64,000 nt of DNA from Tipula vernalis (taxonomy: Eukaryota; Arthropoda; Insecta; Diptera; Tipulidae). The notes below the pieces were generated by a model. That model did not search any database. It was not told the origin of the DNA and saw only the letters and a program-made list of their open reading frames with translations. A program made the translations under genes and the position numbers. How positions within the stretch are numbered: the first letter of the stretch is position 1; each line of letters begins with the position of its first letter. The stretch is from NCBI GenBank assembly GCA_958295665.1, contig OY282558.1:135740326-135804325 (forward strand), given 5' to 3'. Positions 22,401 through 32,835 of this stretch are shown piece by piece.

Positions 22401-22696
22401 CATTAATATCCCTACGCAGACGTGAATTAAGAACGGTCGTAGGAATTCTCACGAGACACTGCCTTTTTGGAGAACATGCAAGTAGGCTGGGTCTGGAGGC
22501 AGATGACTTCTGCAGAAGCTGCTTGGACGAAGAGGAGGAAGAGACGTTTGTCCACTTCGTTTGCTCGTGTCCAGCATTGGCACTCAGAAGGCACAAACAC
22601 TTGAGTAAGTTCAGGATGGACTGCCTATCGGATCTCGGAAACATTAAAGTGCGGGACGTCTTACGCTACATAAGTAGCTGGAAATGGTTCCAATAG
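19475..22696 (+). pseudogene. I/LOA-group ORF2: EN-RT-RNase H, broken
   Basis: The ATG at 19475 opens an endonuclease segment of 157 residues (LIQEPWI, GVDGNAHHTIWGST) that ends early at a frameshift near 19940. The SDH box is altered to YDH around 20090. The linker and RT follow with WWSKELE, an internal deletion around 20425 (between WDCDF and KPFKSAGPDQ), YAFTKGRSVDNAL and YADD at 21089-21100, in several frames. The thumb is at 21149-21691, the RNase H start FFTDGSK at 21856 with a further frame break after 22158, and the C-terminal zinc region CRSCLDEEEEETFVHFVCSC near 22515-22575 in an ORF ending at 22696. At least six lesions make it non-functional. Confidence 0.85.
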
Positions 22697-22766
22697 GGGT
22701 AAAGGGGATATATTCTGTGGTATCACAATGGACCGTCACCGGTCTAAGTTTGCCTAAGCAGCCACT

Positions 22767-22789
22767 CCAACCTAACCTAACCTAACCTA
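22767..22789 (+). repeat. (CCTAA)n tail
   Basis: About four CCTAA units end the retrotransposon. The unit equals the complement of the insect telomere repeat TTAGG. Confidence 0.8.
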
Positions 22790-23560
22790 TAAGTTCTTCG
22801 AGCAAACTCTCAAAAGAAGATGGACATTTATCAATCGGAGATAGTACAGAATGAACAATTTCCAATACGAGATTGTAGATGCCTTCATAACTGACTTCAC
22901 TTCGTCTTCGATATCCAGTTCCTTTAGGGCATACCTGATGTAGCATGAAGGTAGATCTAGTTTAGCATGAAAAATGTGCGAGTTTTTTTTATTTCCGAAA
23001 CCATCCGTACGACTGACTGAAAATTTCAAACTGTTGATTAACTGAACCTTGAAGATATCGACAATGAGCAAATTAAGTCCATGGGAGATGCATCCGTACT
23101 CGGTAATATAGGGATAGCTTTGGTTAACCATTTTTCAAGATGCTTTATTGTTTGTTCCATTGTCAGTAATAAGTACAATAAATTTATAAATCGCGACGTC
23201 TTTTAACACCGCCTCAACTTTCTTGAAAAGCACCTTTAAAAGCCAAAATTCGATTTTCCTTAGTGATTAGATTCATAGAAAAAGGGGTTGGGTGTATTGA
23301 TGACATAATTTGTTATGGAGTCGCTGCGTATGTTCGACCAAGCATCGGTCTGCAACATCAGATGCGCCGGCAATTTTTGGTAAGACTCACTCATCGACGC
23401 GATGGTATTCAAAATCCAACAATTAATTGGAGTGTTGATCTTGAAGGAAGTTTTTTGAACGATCGTAACTTCTTCAACAAATTAATACAAGCCGATTTTG
23501 TGGTTGAGCCTAATGGAGCCCAGAAACAAAAATTGCTCCAATAATAGATCTTCGACCATC
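22787..23560 (-). pseudogene. hAT-type (DUF659) transposase relic
   Basis: On the minus strand three diagnostic blocks appear in order: LQTDAWSNIRSDSITNYV with INTPNPFFYES (about 23365-23275), FIVLITDNGTNNKAS (about 23185-23140) and YITEYGCISHGLNLLIVDIFK (about 23115-23050). These match the DUF659 part of hAT-superfamily transposases, which cut and paste DNA with an RNase H-like fold. The Trp expected after KAS is a TGA stop, and the blocks lie in different frames, so it is dead. A preceding segment KKLRSFKKLPSRSTL (about 23490-23445) also fits. The relic is cut off at the tail of the neighbouring retrotransposon. An open frame on the plus strand (23263-23544) is antisense to it. Confidence 0.75.
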
Positions 23561-23907
23561 TGGTGCTACTTTGGTCTCATGTTGTCACCGAAGTTCTAGT
23601 ATACTAGAGCTTTTGATTGGTGTTTCATGGTCCGTGGGATTCAAGCTCTATTACGTATTTGCCAAATGAATATTTTAATGAAACAGGAGACAGGTGTAGA
23701 TTATGATTAACAGAAAAAGTTTGGTGTAGTAGGTTAACACTTAACAGTACATAAGGACGTATAATGCAGTGGTGTTACACTCTTTTTCCATTTAGACTAG
23801 TTGAGTTGTTTGGAAAAATATTTTTAATGTATATTACCGATATTACCACTGTAACACCACTTTGGGTAATATTACCACCGAGAATATTACCATTCACATC
23901 ACTACAA
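23561..23907. other. Unassigned spacer with inverted repeat and ATATTACC cluster
   Basis: No gene was recognised. AGTGGTGTTACA at 23768-23779 is exactly complementary to 23850-23861, and ATATTACC occurs four times between 23831 and 23891, including a 12-bp palindrome GGTAATATTACC (23865-23876). Confidence 0.6.
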
Positions 23908-24254
23908 GTACCTAATCCTTTAGAAGTACACATTACAAAATCTTTTTATTTTCTGCCTTAAAATATTCCAAATTGGACAAGTCGTTCTCGACGTACAGGT
24001 AACCTTTAAAAAAAAGTCCGTCTCTCTTGATCCCCAATCCATCTAGATTTTCCCCTAACTTTTTTCTGATTTGGATTTTTTCCGCTAATCAAAATTACCT
24101 AAATATACGTAAAGATTTACCAATTTTGTACAAATGCTAATTTGAAGCGTTGAGTTTAAAGTGAGTTCGGGGTCAATTTGCGGGTTAATTGGGGGTTTAG
24201 TAGATTTTAGTGAGCACTATACCAATTTTTTACCTTTATGCTGGTTTTAGTTTA
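23908..24254 (+). repeat. 348-bp dispersed repeat, copy B
   Basis: This is a direct repeat of 18991-19338 with the same two ends. As at copy A, an I/LOA-type retrotransposon sequence starts at its right end, here with the full 5' UTR and ORF1. Confidence 0.9.
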
Positions 24255-25115
24255 AGGACAGAGTGTTGGTGGTCAGCTTTGAAGTTGCTCGGGGGATTTA
24301 AGTTGGCACTTGTTTTCAGCTACGTAACTTGCAGCTTCCACAGGTGTTCGTGTTACCTCCACGTGTTGACCCCTGGTAACTAGACTGCTGATTCTTTGGC
24401 TTTTAGGCTAAAACACGGCGCTAAAGGTATCAACATCAAGCAAATCACTGGGATTAATTAAGGTGTCTGAGACTGAGGACCCAGTTTAAAAACTAGCTCA
24501 GTCGCTAACGATGGATCCGGATACCTGGCGCCCGTTGAATTAAGTACGGACATCCTTTTCTCCGTTACTCGAGGGACCTATTATGGATCACAAAAACAAA
24601 AAAATCAAAAAGGAGTCCGGCTCTCTAACAAATCTGGGAAATGTAGACAAGGAGGCTCGGGCCTGTAGGCGTGCCACTAAGTCTACAACAAAAGCGCGGG
24701 ACACAAGCTCAAGTGAGGCTAGTCCCTCCACAAGGGTCGCCAAACCTAAGATAACAGGGCTCTAGATAAAATAAAAAGAAGACGAACCCACGCTTGCGTG
24801 GGCAAAGAAAGTCACCGAACAAAAGTCGGAAGCTCTTTCAGCTGGACACAGCTAAAGAGAATAAGATCTAAGGAGAAAAGTCTTAGGACCGCTAAAAAAC
24901 AAAGCTCCATGCTACTAGTATGAGGCCTTTAAATAAGGTATCCAAGTATCAGCTGATTTTGGTAGTCATTGACATTGCAGTCCCAAGAGGATGGCGGTAT
25001 TACGCAAGCCAATTGGTGGAAGGTGGAAGGACCTTAACCACCATCTACCTGAAAGTCCTTATTGAAAACCCAGGACCTGTTCCGGCTTGTTGGGATGCTG
25101 GCTGGCACAGGACAC
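24255..25115 (+). mobile_element. I/LOA-group element, 5' half (5' UTR and ORF1 start), interrupted
   Basis: A 5' UTR of about 330 bases leads to an ORF1 ATG at 24583, but the frame closes after 60 codons. Later ORF1 sequence appears in another frame (LILVVIDIAVPRG, ENPGPVPACWDAGW, about 24950-25105), matching the central part of R1/LOA-type ORF1 proteins. It stops where P-element-like sequence begins and resumes near 29098 with TKAVKGLGEVWS, so 24255-25115 and 29098-30955 are probably one element split by a later insertion. Confidence 0.7.
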
Positions 25116-25386
25116 GCTGGACACTTCCACCAAATGAAAGTTAAGCTAGCCAGTAAAGTATTTAGCAGAAGTGTCGTCGCTGGATTAAAAACCACTTTCG
25201 AGCTCAATAAATTTTCAGATTGTATTAAAGAGATTGTTCCAGGAACCTGGGTATTTTTTGGAAAAATTGATAAGCTATTCGACAGTTTAAACTCCAAATG
25301 TTTATTTTATCGAAATAAATTTAGATCAGCTCTACAAAATAATAATGACAATGAAGCATTTAATCTTTTAAACAACATGATTAAGT
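25116..25386 (+). pseudogene. P-element-like transposase relic, first part
   Basis: The translation GHFHQMKVKLASKVFSRSV, followed by FFGKIDKLFDSLNS, matches the central region of P-element/THAP9-type transposases. The frame stays open to the point where the RTE element inserted (target-site copy at 25374-25386) and continues in the same frame at 28562. The N-terminal THAP zinc finger and first catalytic part are absent, and no terminal inverted repeats were found. Confidence 0.75.
25374..25386 (+). repeat. Target-site duplication, left copy
   Basis: AACATGATTAAGT is repeated exactly at 28562-28574, flanking the RTE element. Confidence 0.9.
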
Positions 25387-25729
25387 GGGGGGCGAAGTCC
25401 TGATCCATACCTCCTTGCGGTGCTCCCTGGGTCACGCTAAATGAATTAGGCGGTATAGTGGAGACGAGCAGGGGAAATCCTGTTTATAGTCATGGACACT
25501 ACATGTCAGGGCAAGTCATTGGCGCCTCAAAACCAATATCAAATCAGCGTTTGTTCTCCAGGTTAGGTGCGGCTGAAGCGGGCGTCTGTCTTGTATCAAG
25601 CGGTTCGCTATTTAAATGTGTTCAAGGTATGACTGGATGCCTTAAAATTCTTACCAGTACGTGGCCCACACACGTAACAAGCGGGTTGAGCAGCAGGCCA
25701 ACAACCTACTCTCATAAAAACAATTAAAG

Positions 25730-28515
25730 TTATGAACCCTAATCAAAGGCCTCGGATTACCATATCGGATTCATCACAAAACCGACCTCGGAAATTGTAC
25801 ACGGACAACGCTTTAAAAATGGGAACATGGAACGCGCTTAGCCTCTTGAGATCTCCAGATCCTTTCGAATCAAGCAAAGAGTTACACATTAGACGTGCTT
25901 GCACTACAAGAGCTTAGATGGTCTGGGATTGGGATCCTTGACACCACCAATGGTTATATTCTTCATAACATCGGCCATCAGAATGGAGGAGAATTTGGAG
26001 TTGGCTTCCTTATCCATCAGCGCGCGAAGTATCATATCATCGACTTCCGCCCTATCAACATGGGGGTATGCACGGTTAGGCTCGGCACCAAGAAATTTAA
26101 CATCACGATCGTTAATGTACATGCACATACCGCACCACGACATTAAAATCATCGTGGGCGACTTTAACACAAAAATCGGTAGGAGTGCAGAAAATACATC
26201 GTACATCGGTCCTAACAGCCTGCACCTAACTAGTAACAACAACGGCCAACGCGTCACCGACCTGGCAATAATGTACAATTTAGTTGTATCAAGTACGTTT
26301 TTCCCACACAATAGAATCCACAAAGTAACGTGGAGATCGAATGATGGAAGAACTAAAAACCAAATCGATCACGTCATGGTGTCTAAGAGATACTCCACCA
26401 ACATATCCGACATCAGATCTTACAGAGGTGCAGACATGGACAGCGATCATATGCTTGTCATATTTAAGTATAAGTGCAAACTGTCATCTACGTTCAACAG
26501 ACAAGCCCAAAAGACCGTTCGGTGGAAAATTGATGCTTTACAAGACCGAGCGTCACTGCAGAGTTACCAATCAGCTGTCACTAATTACTTAGACCGGCCC
26601 AATAACATCGAAGAAGGCCTCCGAGGTCCCGCAATGATTGGTTTGATGATCAATGCCGAAAGGTCGTCGAAAATAAATGAAAACTTCGTGAGAAATGGTT
26701 GGCTCGCAACACTAGAAGCACTCTAGCAGAATAACTCCGCGCTAGGAAAGCTACGACTAAATACCTTCGACAAAAGAAGCGTGATCATATGAGATCTTAC
26801 ATCGAAAACATCAGCTTCCAAGCGGAAATAGGAAACTCAAAGGACTGTTTTGCTAACGCCAGAAATCTAACTAAGGACTTCCACCCAAGAAGTACAGCCA
26901 TCAAAGACGGAAATGGAGAGCTGAGAACAAACGTGGCTGATGTTCTCTCTGTATGGCAAACCTACTTTCAAAATCTGCTAAATCGGAATGACGAAGTGAC
27001 CCCCATTAGAGCAATAGCTCCTCCATATGAAGAGGTCTTTGTCGAATATCCCACAGTAGAGGAAGTAGATGCAGCTATTAGTAGGTTAAAAAATGGAAAG
27101 GCACCCGGTCTCTTGCAACAAATCTATAAGATCTCATCGTCTCTATTTGGGACCAAGAAGAGCTGCCGGAGAATTGGAAGACTGCAGTCATATGTCCGCT
27201 GCACAAAAAAGGAGACCGTCTTAAATGTGGAAACTATCGTGGTATCGCCCTATTGAGCACTGCTTACAAAGGGTTGGCTAATGTTATACTTGCCAGACTC
27301 ATCCCTTTCGCTGAAAACATCATTGGCGACTATCAATGTGGTTTTCGTCCCAACCGATCGACCACTGTTTTACCATGAGGATGATCTTGGAAAAATGTTG
27401 GGAGTACAACATAACCATACATCAACTGTATATAGACTTCAGACAGGCACATGACAATATAAACCGCGAAAACCTATGGACCGCGCTCATATGCCTAGGA
27501 ATTCCAGAGAAACTCGTTTCTCTGTGTAAATTAACAACCTCTGGGTCTGTATGTAGAATCGTAATTGAGGGAGCTGTGTCACACTTCTTTGCAATAACAT
27601 CTGGTGTTCGACAGGGAGATGCACTCACGCCTGTGCTGTTCAATTTGGCGCTTGAATACGTAGTGAGAAAAAGCAACATTGAAACTTCGCGCTGTATATT
27701 TAATAAATCAGGCCAAATTCTTGGATATGCAGATGATATCGTGCTTCTTGGCCGAAGACCTGGCGATATCAAGGACAGTTTTATACAGCTCGATCGCTGC
27801 GCAAGAAGACTTGGTTTGGAGGTGAACAGCAGCAAAACAAAATTGTTATCAACACCCAGGAACATCTCCATGGTAAATCTCGGTATTGGCGACCATAACT
27901 TTGATAGCGTCGAAAACTTTAAATACCTTGGGTCAGTTATAACATCGTCGAATGATATATAGGCAGATATAAAAGCCCGAATCTCTGCCGGACAACGAGT
28001 TTTATACGCCCAATCGAAATTATTGCGATCTAAACATCTGTCGCAGTCGTGCAAGCTGGCACTTTATAAAGCACTCATAAGACCTGTGTTGGCTTTCGGA
28101 AGCGAGAGCTGGACGATGTCCTCTAACGATTGTAGATTGTTATCTACCTTCGAAAGGAAGGTCATTCGCTCAATCTTTGGTCTAATTAAAGTCGCGGACA
28201 ACGAATATCGGTGTCGTATGAACCACGAGATAAGGCAACTTCATGGAGGCTGCGATATTATCGGATTGATCAAATCCAATCGAGTTAGATGGCTCGGCCA
28301 CGTTGCACGGTCTCCACAACAACCAATGACCAATAAAGTGTTCCATCAACAACCAGCCGGTGTTCGTCGTAGAGGAAGTCCCCGACTGCGCTGGCGTGAC
28401 GACGTCGAATAAGATCTACATGTATTAGGATGTCGAAACTGGAGGACGAGAGCGATGGATCGAGACGGATGGAGGACCTTAGTGCGGGCTACAAAATCCC
28501 TCCATAGGATGTGAG
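25730..28515 (+). pseudogene. RTE endonuclease-reverse transcriptase, broken
   Basis: Endonuclease pieces include KMGTWNALSLLR (about 25815), LALQELRWSGIG (25898 on), FGVGFLIHQRAK and VNVHAHT, then a deletion of roughly 25 residues and HDIKIIVGDFNTKIG (about 26145), KNQIDHVMVSKR and DMDSDHMLVIF. The RT has LKNGKAPG followed by another deletion (about 27110), CGNYRGIALLSTAYK, YQCGFRPNRSTT, LYIDFRQAHD, SGVRQGDALTPVLFNLALE and GYADDIVLLG (YADD 27726-27737). In-frame stops occur at 27959 and 28410, and several frameshifts lie upstream. The C-terminal RTE block runs to about 28515, just before the (GA)n tail. Confidence 0.85.
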
Positions 28516-28518
28516 AGC

Positions 28519-28520
<2 letters not shown>

Positions 28521-28560
<40 letters not shown>
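28521..28560 (+). repeat. (GA)20 tail of the RTE element
   Basis: Twenty GA units sit between the RTE 3' end and the right copy of the target-site duplication. Confidence 0.9.
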
Positions 28561-28561
<1 letters not shown>

Positions 28562-28563
<2 letters not shown>

Positions 28564-29060
28564 CATGATTAAGTACATAGACCAAATCAAAATAGCAAGC
28601 GTTAAAAAAGGGCATTCCTTTGACGAAATGATGCAAACGATTCGTGGAGTTCTCATGGCCTCAACGGCATTAGCGGAAGAGAACATTTCTTACTTAATGA
28701 CCTCGCGACTGAATCAAGACGCTTTAGAAAATACATTTTCTTTAGTATAATCAGCAAATGGAAAAAATTTCACGCCTTCTGTACAGGAATTTAGCTATAC
28801 AATCGCTAAATTGCTTTCTATAGAATACCTCACCTCGTTTACCAGTTTGTCGAATTGTAAAGAAGATACCGATCCAAATTTATTGGATGTGATTAGAGAG
28901 GAAGTTACAACTGAGCAAGCTTGCAATACGGAACAGCAGAATAATTCTAAAAGCAGCTATATGGAAGAACAAGATAATGAGGTAGAAAATGACTTGAGTG
29001 TCGTCAATGTAAGTTAAAAATTTTGCCGCAAAATGTACCCAACGTTAGTGTCAATTTTTT
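28562..29060 (+). pseudogene. P-element-like transposase relic, second part
   Basis: The frame resumes directly from the right target-site copy (NMIKYIDQIKIAS) and shows the P-element/THAP9 hallmark TSRLNQDALENTF (28700-28738). A TAA at 28748-28750 interrupts an otherwise continuing frame (SANGKNFTPSVQEFSYTIAK), which ends with a TAA at 29015-29017 after an acidic, Asn/Gln-rich tail. It is a dead copy. It ends near 29098, where I/LOA ORF1 sequence resumes. Confidence 0.75.
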
Positions 29061-29097
29061 AAATCCTTTGCTTGACATTTCTTCTACATGATCATTT

Positions 29098-30955
29098 AAT
29101 GTTTATACTAAGGCAGTGAAAGGCCTTGGCGAGGTATGGTCCTGACCCAGCCTTGCTGTTATAGCTAGGGAGGGGATCCCCTGTAGACTGAGAGCCATGG
29201 CATGGATCCCTTCGGAATCCAGCTATCCAAAGGTGATGGTTCAGTTGCTGCAGGTCAGTAATCCAGATTTGCCAACGCACTACTGGAAATTGGCCAAGCT
29301 CGAGGAACCAAAGGCTGATTACAGGTTAGCCGTCTTAATTTTAAACAAGGGGTCACTGACTACACCGGAAAATACCAATGGTGCCGTAAATTATGGTTTC
29401 AGTGGAGCCACACTCAAAATATACAAGAAGGACGTGGACAATCCGGAGGCTTGAAAGGCTCATCTATGCGACCTGAAATAGTAGATAGACAGGCGGAAAC
29501 TCTTAAGACACGGAAATGTCAATGTCCTTGGAGTCATTGAAGGGGGTCTCAGAGGAGTTCACAGCAGGGAGAGACTCTGATGATACTGTGGTAAAGAAGA
29601 AGCTGTAGGTATGTTGGCATTTCCACAAGTCAACCTCCATTACTCTAAAACAGCCTCAGCTGCTCTCATTAAAAAAATTGAAAAAGAAGGCAAATATGTC
29701 GTCTTGATCCAAAAACCTTTGTTACGACTGGCATACGTCTCCACTTCAAACAGAGGAACAAAATTTTCGCTGTTTTTTTTTACTTCGCTTCCGCTCGGTT
29801 GTCCGTTTTTTGGGTGTGGTTCGACCCCACAACGGTTCATTTCTTTCAGGTATTTTTGTGTTTTTTCTTAATTTTCTTAAAACAGTGAATATTGAAAGTG
29901 AAATTTAACATTAACGTAGAATCAGTTTTAACGTAATTTATCTTGCCTAATTTTCAATTTTTTTTCCTCTTTTACCGTAACAAAAATTTTCTTTGAATTT
30001 TCTTGCTGTTGTGTGCTACGCCGCACCATGTGCGTGTAAACAAAATCATTGATCGAGTGATGTGAGGTGTGGTCATGTGAAGGGTCGGTCTTTATTCCAC
30101 CCCTCAGGACAGGCTGTGCTGGAGGGCGGCACGCCATATGAGTTGATCGCGTTAATCTCGGTGGTCCAAGGAGATTCAACAAACTAGTCAAAAATGCAAA
30201 AGACTCTTTAAAACAGCAAGCAAAACAAGAGCCGCTGTAGACTGGGACTCCTATAAGGAAGTGCTCAAAATTTAGAAATATCAACTGAGTAGTGCCAAGA
30301 ACATACGATATGGCTGGATGGGATATGGCTACTAATGGTACTAATGGTGAAACTTCTGCTTGAAACTCATTTTCCTGGTTTTTGGAACAACCAGGAAAAT
30401 GAGTGACCATATCAGTAAGCAAATTATTAGCAAAAAAAAGATCCTGTGAGCGGTAAACAGTTTAAAACCATATAAGTCGCCTGGACTCTGCGGATAATAT
30501 GGATCTAATAATTTCCTGGTTAAAGGTAGTTTTCAAAGGCAGCCTAGAACTATGTCACATTCCTAGCAATTGGACGGAAGTGAAGACTGTATTTATACCT
30601 AAGGCGGGTCACAATGCAATTCCAAATGCCTATTGCAGGGAGAGATCTGTAGAGACTACACTTCATTATTCCCTCTCTTATTATTCTCCCATATTTCATT
30701 GAGAAATCTTTCGAGTATAGAGACTTCGCACTAGTAACCTTTTTGTATATTGAGAGGGCCTTTAACGATGTGGTTCCAGGGGCTTTAACTCCTGCCCTTT
30801 CAAATCTGGGAGTGGATGAAGCACTCAAGGACTGGATAAATCAAATGGTAAGAGGCAAGATCATAAATGTCAGTTTAGGGGAATCGTCCGCATATTTCAA
30901 TCGTCAATTCTGAAAGCGTTGGAAACTAGAATATTTGACGTTGAAAAAAACTGGA
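29098..30955 (+). pseudogene. I/LOA-group element, 3' half (ORF1 end, ORF2 fragments)
   Basis: ORF1 sequence runs from TKAVKGLGEVWS, with an in-frame TGA after it, through AMAWIPSESSYPK and VNYGFSGATLKIYKKD to about 29455. ORF2 starts at the ATG at 29611 (FPQVNLHYSKTASAAL, VVLIQKP). Most of the endonuclease is missing: after about 29775 comes about 390 bp of unrelated sequence. RT-linker remnants then appear (SKTRAAVDWDSYKEVLK near 30215, LETHFPGF near 30360, SLELCHIPSNWTEVKTVFIPKAG near 30540-30605, another deletion, then FLYIERAFNDVVPG near 30750). The copy ends around 30955 without RNase H. It is colinear with the ORF1 half at 24255-25115. Confidence 0.75.
29775..30160. other. Unrelated segment replacing endonuclease sequence
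   Basis: This T-rich stretch does not read as I/LOA endonuclease in any frame and separates the ORF2 start from the RT linker. I could not identify it. Confidence 0.5.
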
Positions 30956-30989
30956 ACTAAATGATGTCGTCATGATATTAGTCGTCCTG

Positions 30990-31450
30990 GCTGATGGGTC
31001 GGGGTTACTCGTATGTTGAACCTTGAGTTGTTTTGAATTGAGTTCTTGTAACCTTTAGATCCGCATTGATTTGAGGATTGAGTTTAATTTATGAACACAA
31101 GCAGTTTTCAGACAGTGTTGATTGAAGGTTTGAGTTGGGCGTTCAGTTGAAGGTTGCGTTCATTTAAGCATTCAGGTTTCTGAGTTTGAGTTGATGTTGG
31201 GTTCGGTTTGAGTCATGGTTTTGATTCAGAGGGTTCAATTGGGGAGTTGATTATTTTGGGGGCTAATTCGTGTATTGAGTTAGGCTTTGAGCTTGGGGTT
31301 GGGATTAAGTTTAGAATTCATTTAAAGGTTTATTTTAGTTTAAATTGGTGATTAAATTGAGGGCTGTGTTGCGGGTTGGTTAAGAATGAGCTGAAGGTTG
31401 AGTAATTAAGTGGTTCCGTTAGAGATTGATTTGAGGGGATGAGTTGCCCC
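30990..31450 (+). repeat. TTGAG-rich block
   Basis: About 12 TTGAG occur in 460 bp on the plus strand. The phrase around 31345 (GGTGATTAAATTGAGGGCTG) closely resembles one near 6025 in the first block, showing common descent and not just similar base composition. Confidence 0.7.
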
Positions 31451-32835
31451 GATATTAATTTACGTATGCATACAATTTTCTGATGGCCGAACGAGGTTGA
31501 AGCTCCTTACAATAAATTTTTTACTTTTTCTAACTCGGGTAGGTAGTTTGAAAATGTCGCGAAAAATGGGTTTAGTCAAAAAAGTTGTTAGTAATTTTTA
31601 GCAGGATGTCAAAATAAATGCATTTAAATTTTTATGCCAAATCTTAAAAGGTAAAGCTCGATGGATTTTCAATACAAAGTTAAATAAATAAATACAAATA
31701 AATTGAAACAATCTAATCGCGAGTTTGAACAATGATTAAAGGCCCCCAAGATCGATTGTTTGATCTATCATAATTGAAGCTAAACAATTTACTTACAACT
31801 TAAAATCCACTCTATCGAAATTCGACCATTTTTCAACCAACCTCAAAAATGGTATCTTCCCCGTAACCAAAACAACACAACAAACGTCTTTAGCCAAATG
31901 AATAATTTAATTACCATAAACCATTTTAAATAAAATTTATTTATTGCAATTATTTATTTTTCATTAAAATAAAAATTAAAATTAAAGCGAAGTGGGGGTA
32001 TTAGTCAACCGTTTTAACAATAACATCAGCAGCATCGCACCCAGCAACCCATTTTTAGTATATAGCTATAGTTTGGAATACAGAACGAACGTATAATAAC
32101 GATGTATACAAGAAAAATGAAAATTTTGTATTTATTTATATAAGGGAAAACTAACCTTAATTAATTTCTTTTAATTTATCTTTAGAAAAAAAAAACAACA
32201 AAAACAAAAACATAAAAACTAAAATAAATAATTAAATATAAATATTCTTGTCGTAAATTAATGAACCATCAGACACACATTTATGTGTATATGTATGTGT
32301 ATCTCTTTGGATTCAAGTGATGCTACACCCTCTTGTCGTTTATGGTGCGATATTCAATTTTGTCTGTATGGAATGGACGAGTTCGCAGCCCTTACAATTA
32401 ACAGACTTTTTTTCCGTTTTTGCTGTATGCAAATAATTTGAAGACAGCACAAGGCAAATAAATAAAATTTTAGTCAAAAAGATTCATTAGGCAACAAAGG
32501 GTGGGTGGAACTGGAATACCATAATGCGATAAGTGCTTTATAGGATATAGGTATATGGTAGTGGTTCGATGTGTGTTCTGCCTTAATATCATTTTTACCG
32601 GAAAAGATTTTTGTTTTGTATTAGGTTAACCCATGATTAACGTGGTGCTTGATTAACAGGATTAATTCTAAAGTCCAGAATATCAGGATTTCTTTATAAT
32701 AAATGATTTTAAATATATTTTAAGGTGGGTTTCTAAAAATCTGTTATGATTGTAGATATATTTGTCGGTTTCGAGCTTTTCATATTTTGAAGGAGGACAC
32801 TTAATCAGTTATCGAATTTTGTTTCAGTTTATAAC
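31451..32835. other. AT-rich DNA without recognised genes
   Basis: No gene or element protein was recognised on either strand. It contains poly-A/T runs and a short TATG/TGTA-rich tract near 32280. Confidence 0.5.

Larger units (their letters stand above)
19339..22790 (+). mobile_element. I/LOA-group non-LTR retrotransposon, 5'-truncated and decayed
   Basis: It begins in what looks like the last codons of ORF1, then ORF2 (endonuclease, RT, RNase H, Cys-His C-terminus), a short 3' UTR and a tail of about four CCTAA units (22767-22789). The presence of RNase H puts it in the I/LOA side of the LINEs; the exact clade is inferred. A 3' UTR phrase, ATGGACCGTCA, is shared with the relic at 32.8-33.8 kb. 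A perfect 10-bp hairpin (19421-19444) lies 30 bases before the ORF2 ATG. Confidence 0.85.
25387..28561 (+). mobile_element. RTE-clade non-LTR retrotransposon inserted into a P-like relic
   Basis: The element spans from GGGGGGCGAAG to a (GA)20 tail and is flanked by a 13-bp target-site duplication. It is nearly complete at both ends. Endonuclease and reverse transcriptase sequences are of RTE type, with the characteristic C-terminus of that clade (NRVRWLGHVAR, RRRGSPRLRWRDDVE, GCRNWRTRAMDRDGWRTLV). The coding region is broken, so the copy is dead. Confidence 0.85.

Noticed and set aside
23867..23875. TAATATTAC, the nick site of geminivirus-like replicons
   Set aside because: There is no proper stem around it, no Rep gene nearby, and related ATATTACC words recur next to it in AT-rich DNA.
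18991..24254. The 348-bp direct repeats as LTRs of one element
   Set aside because: Ends are not TG...CA, no primer-binding site or gag-pol lies inside, and the interior is a non-LTR element plus a hAT relic.
28811..29017. Independent small acidic protein
   Set aside because: It is the continuation of the P-like transposase frame after a stop codon.
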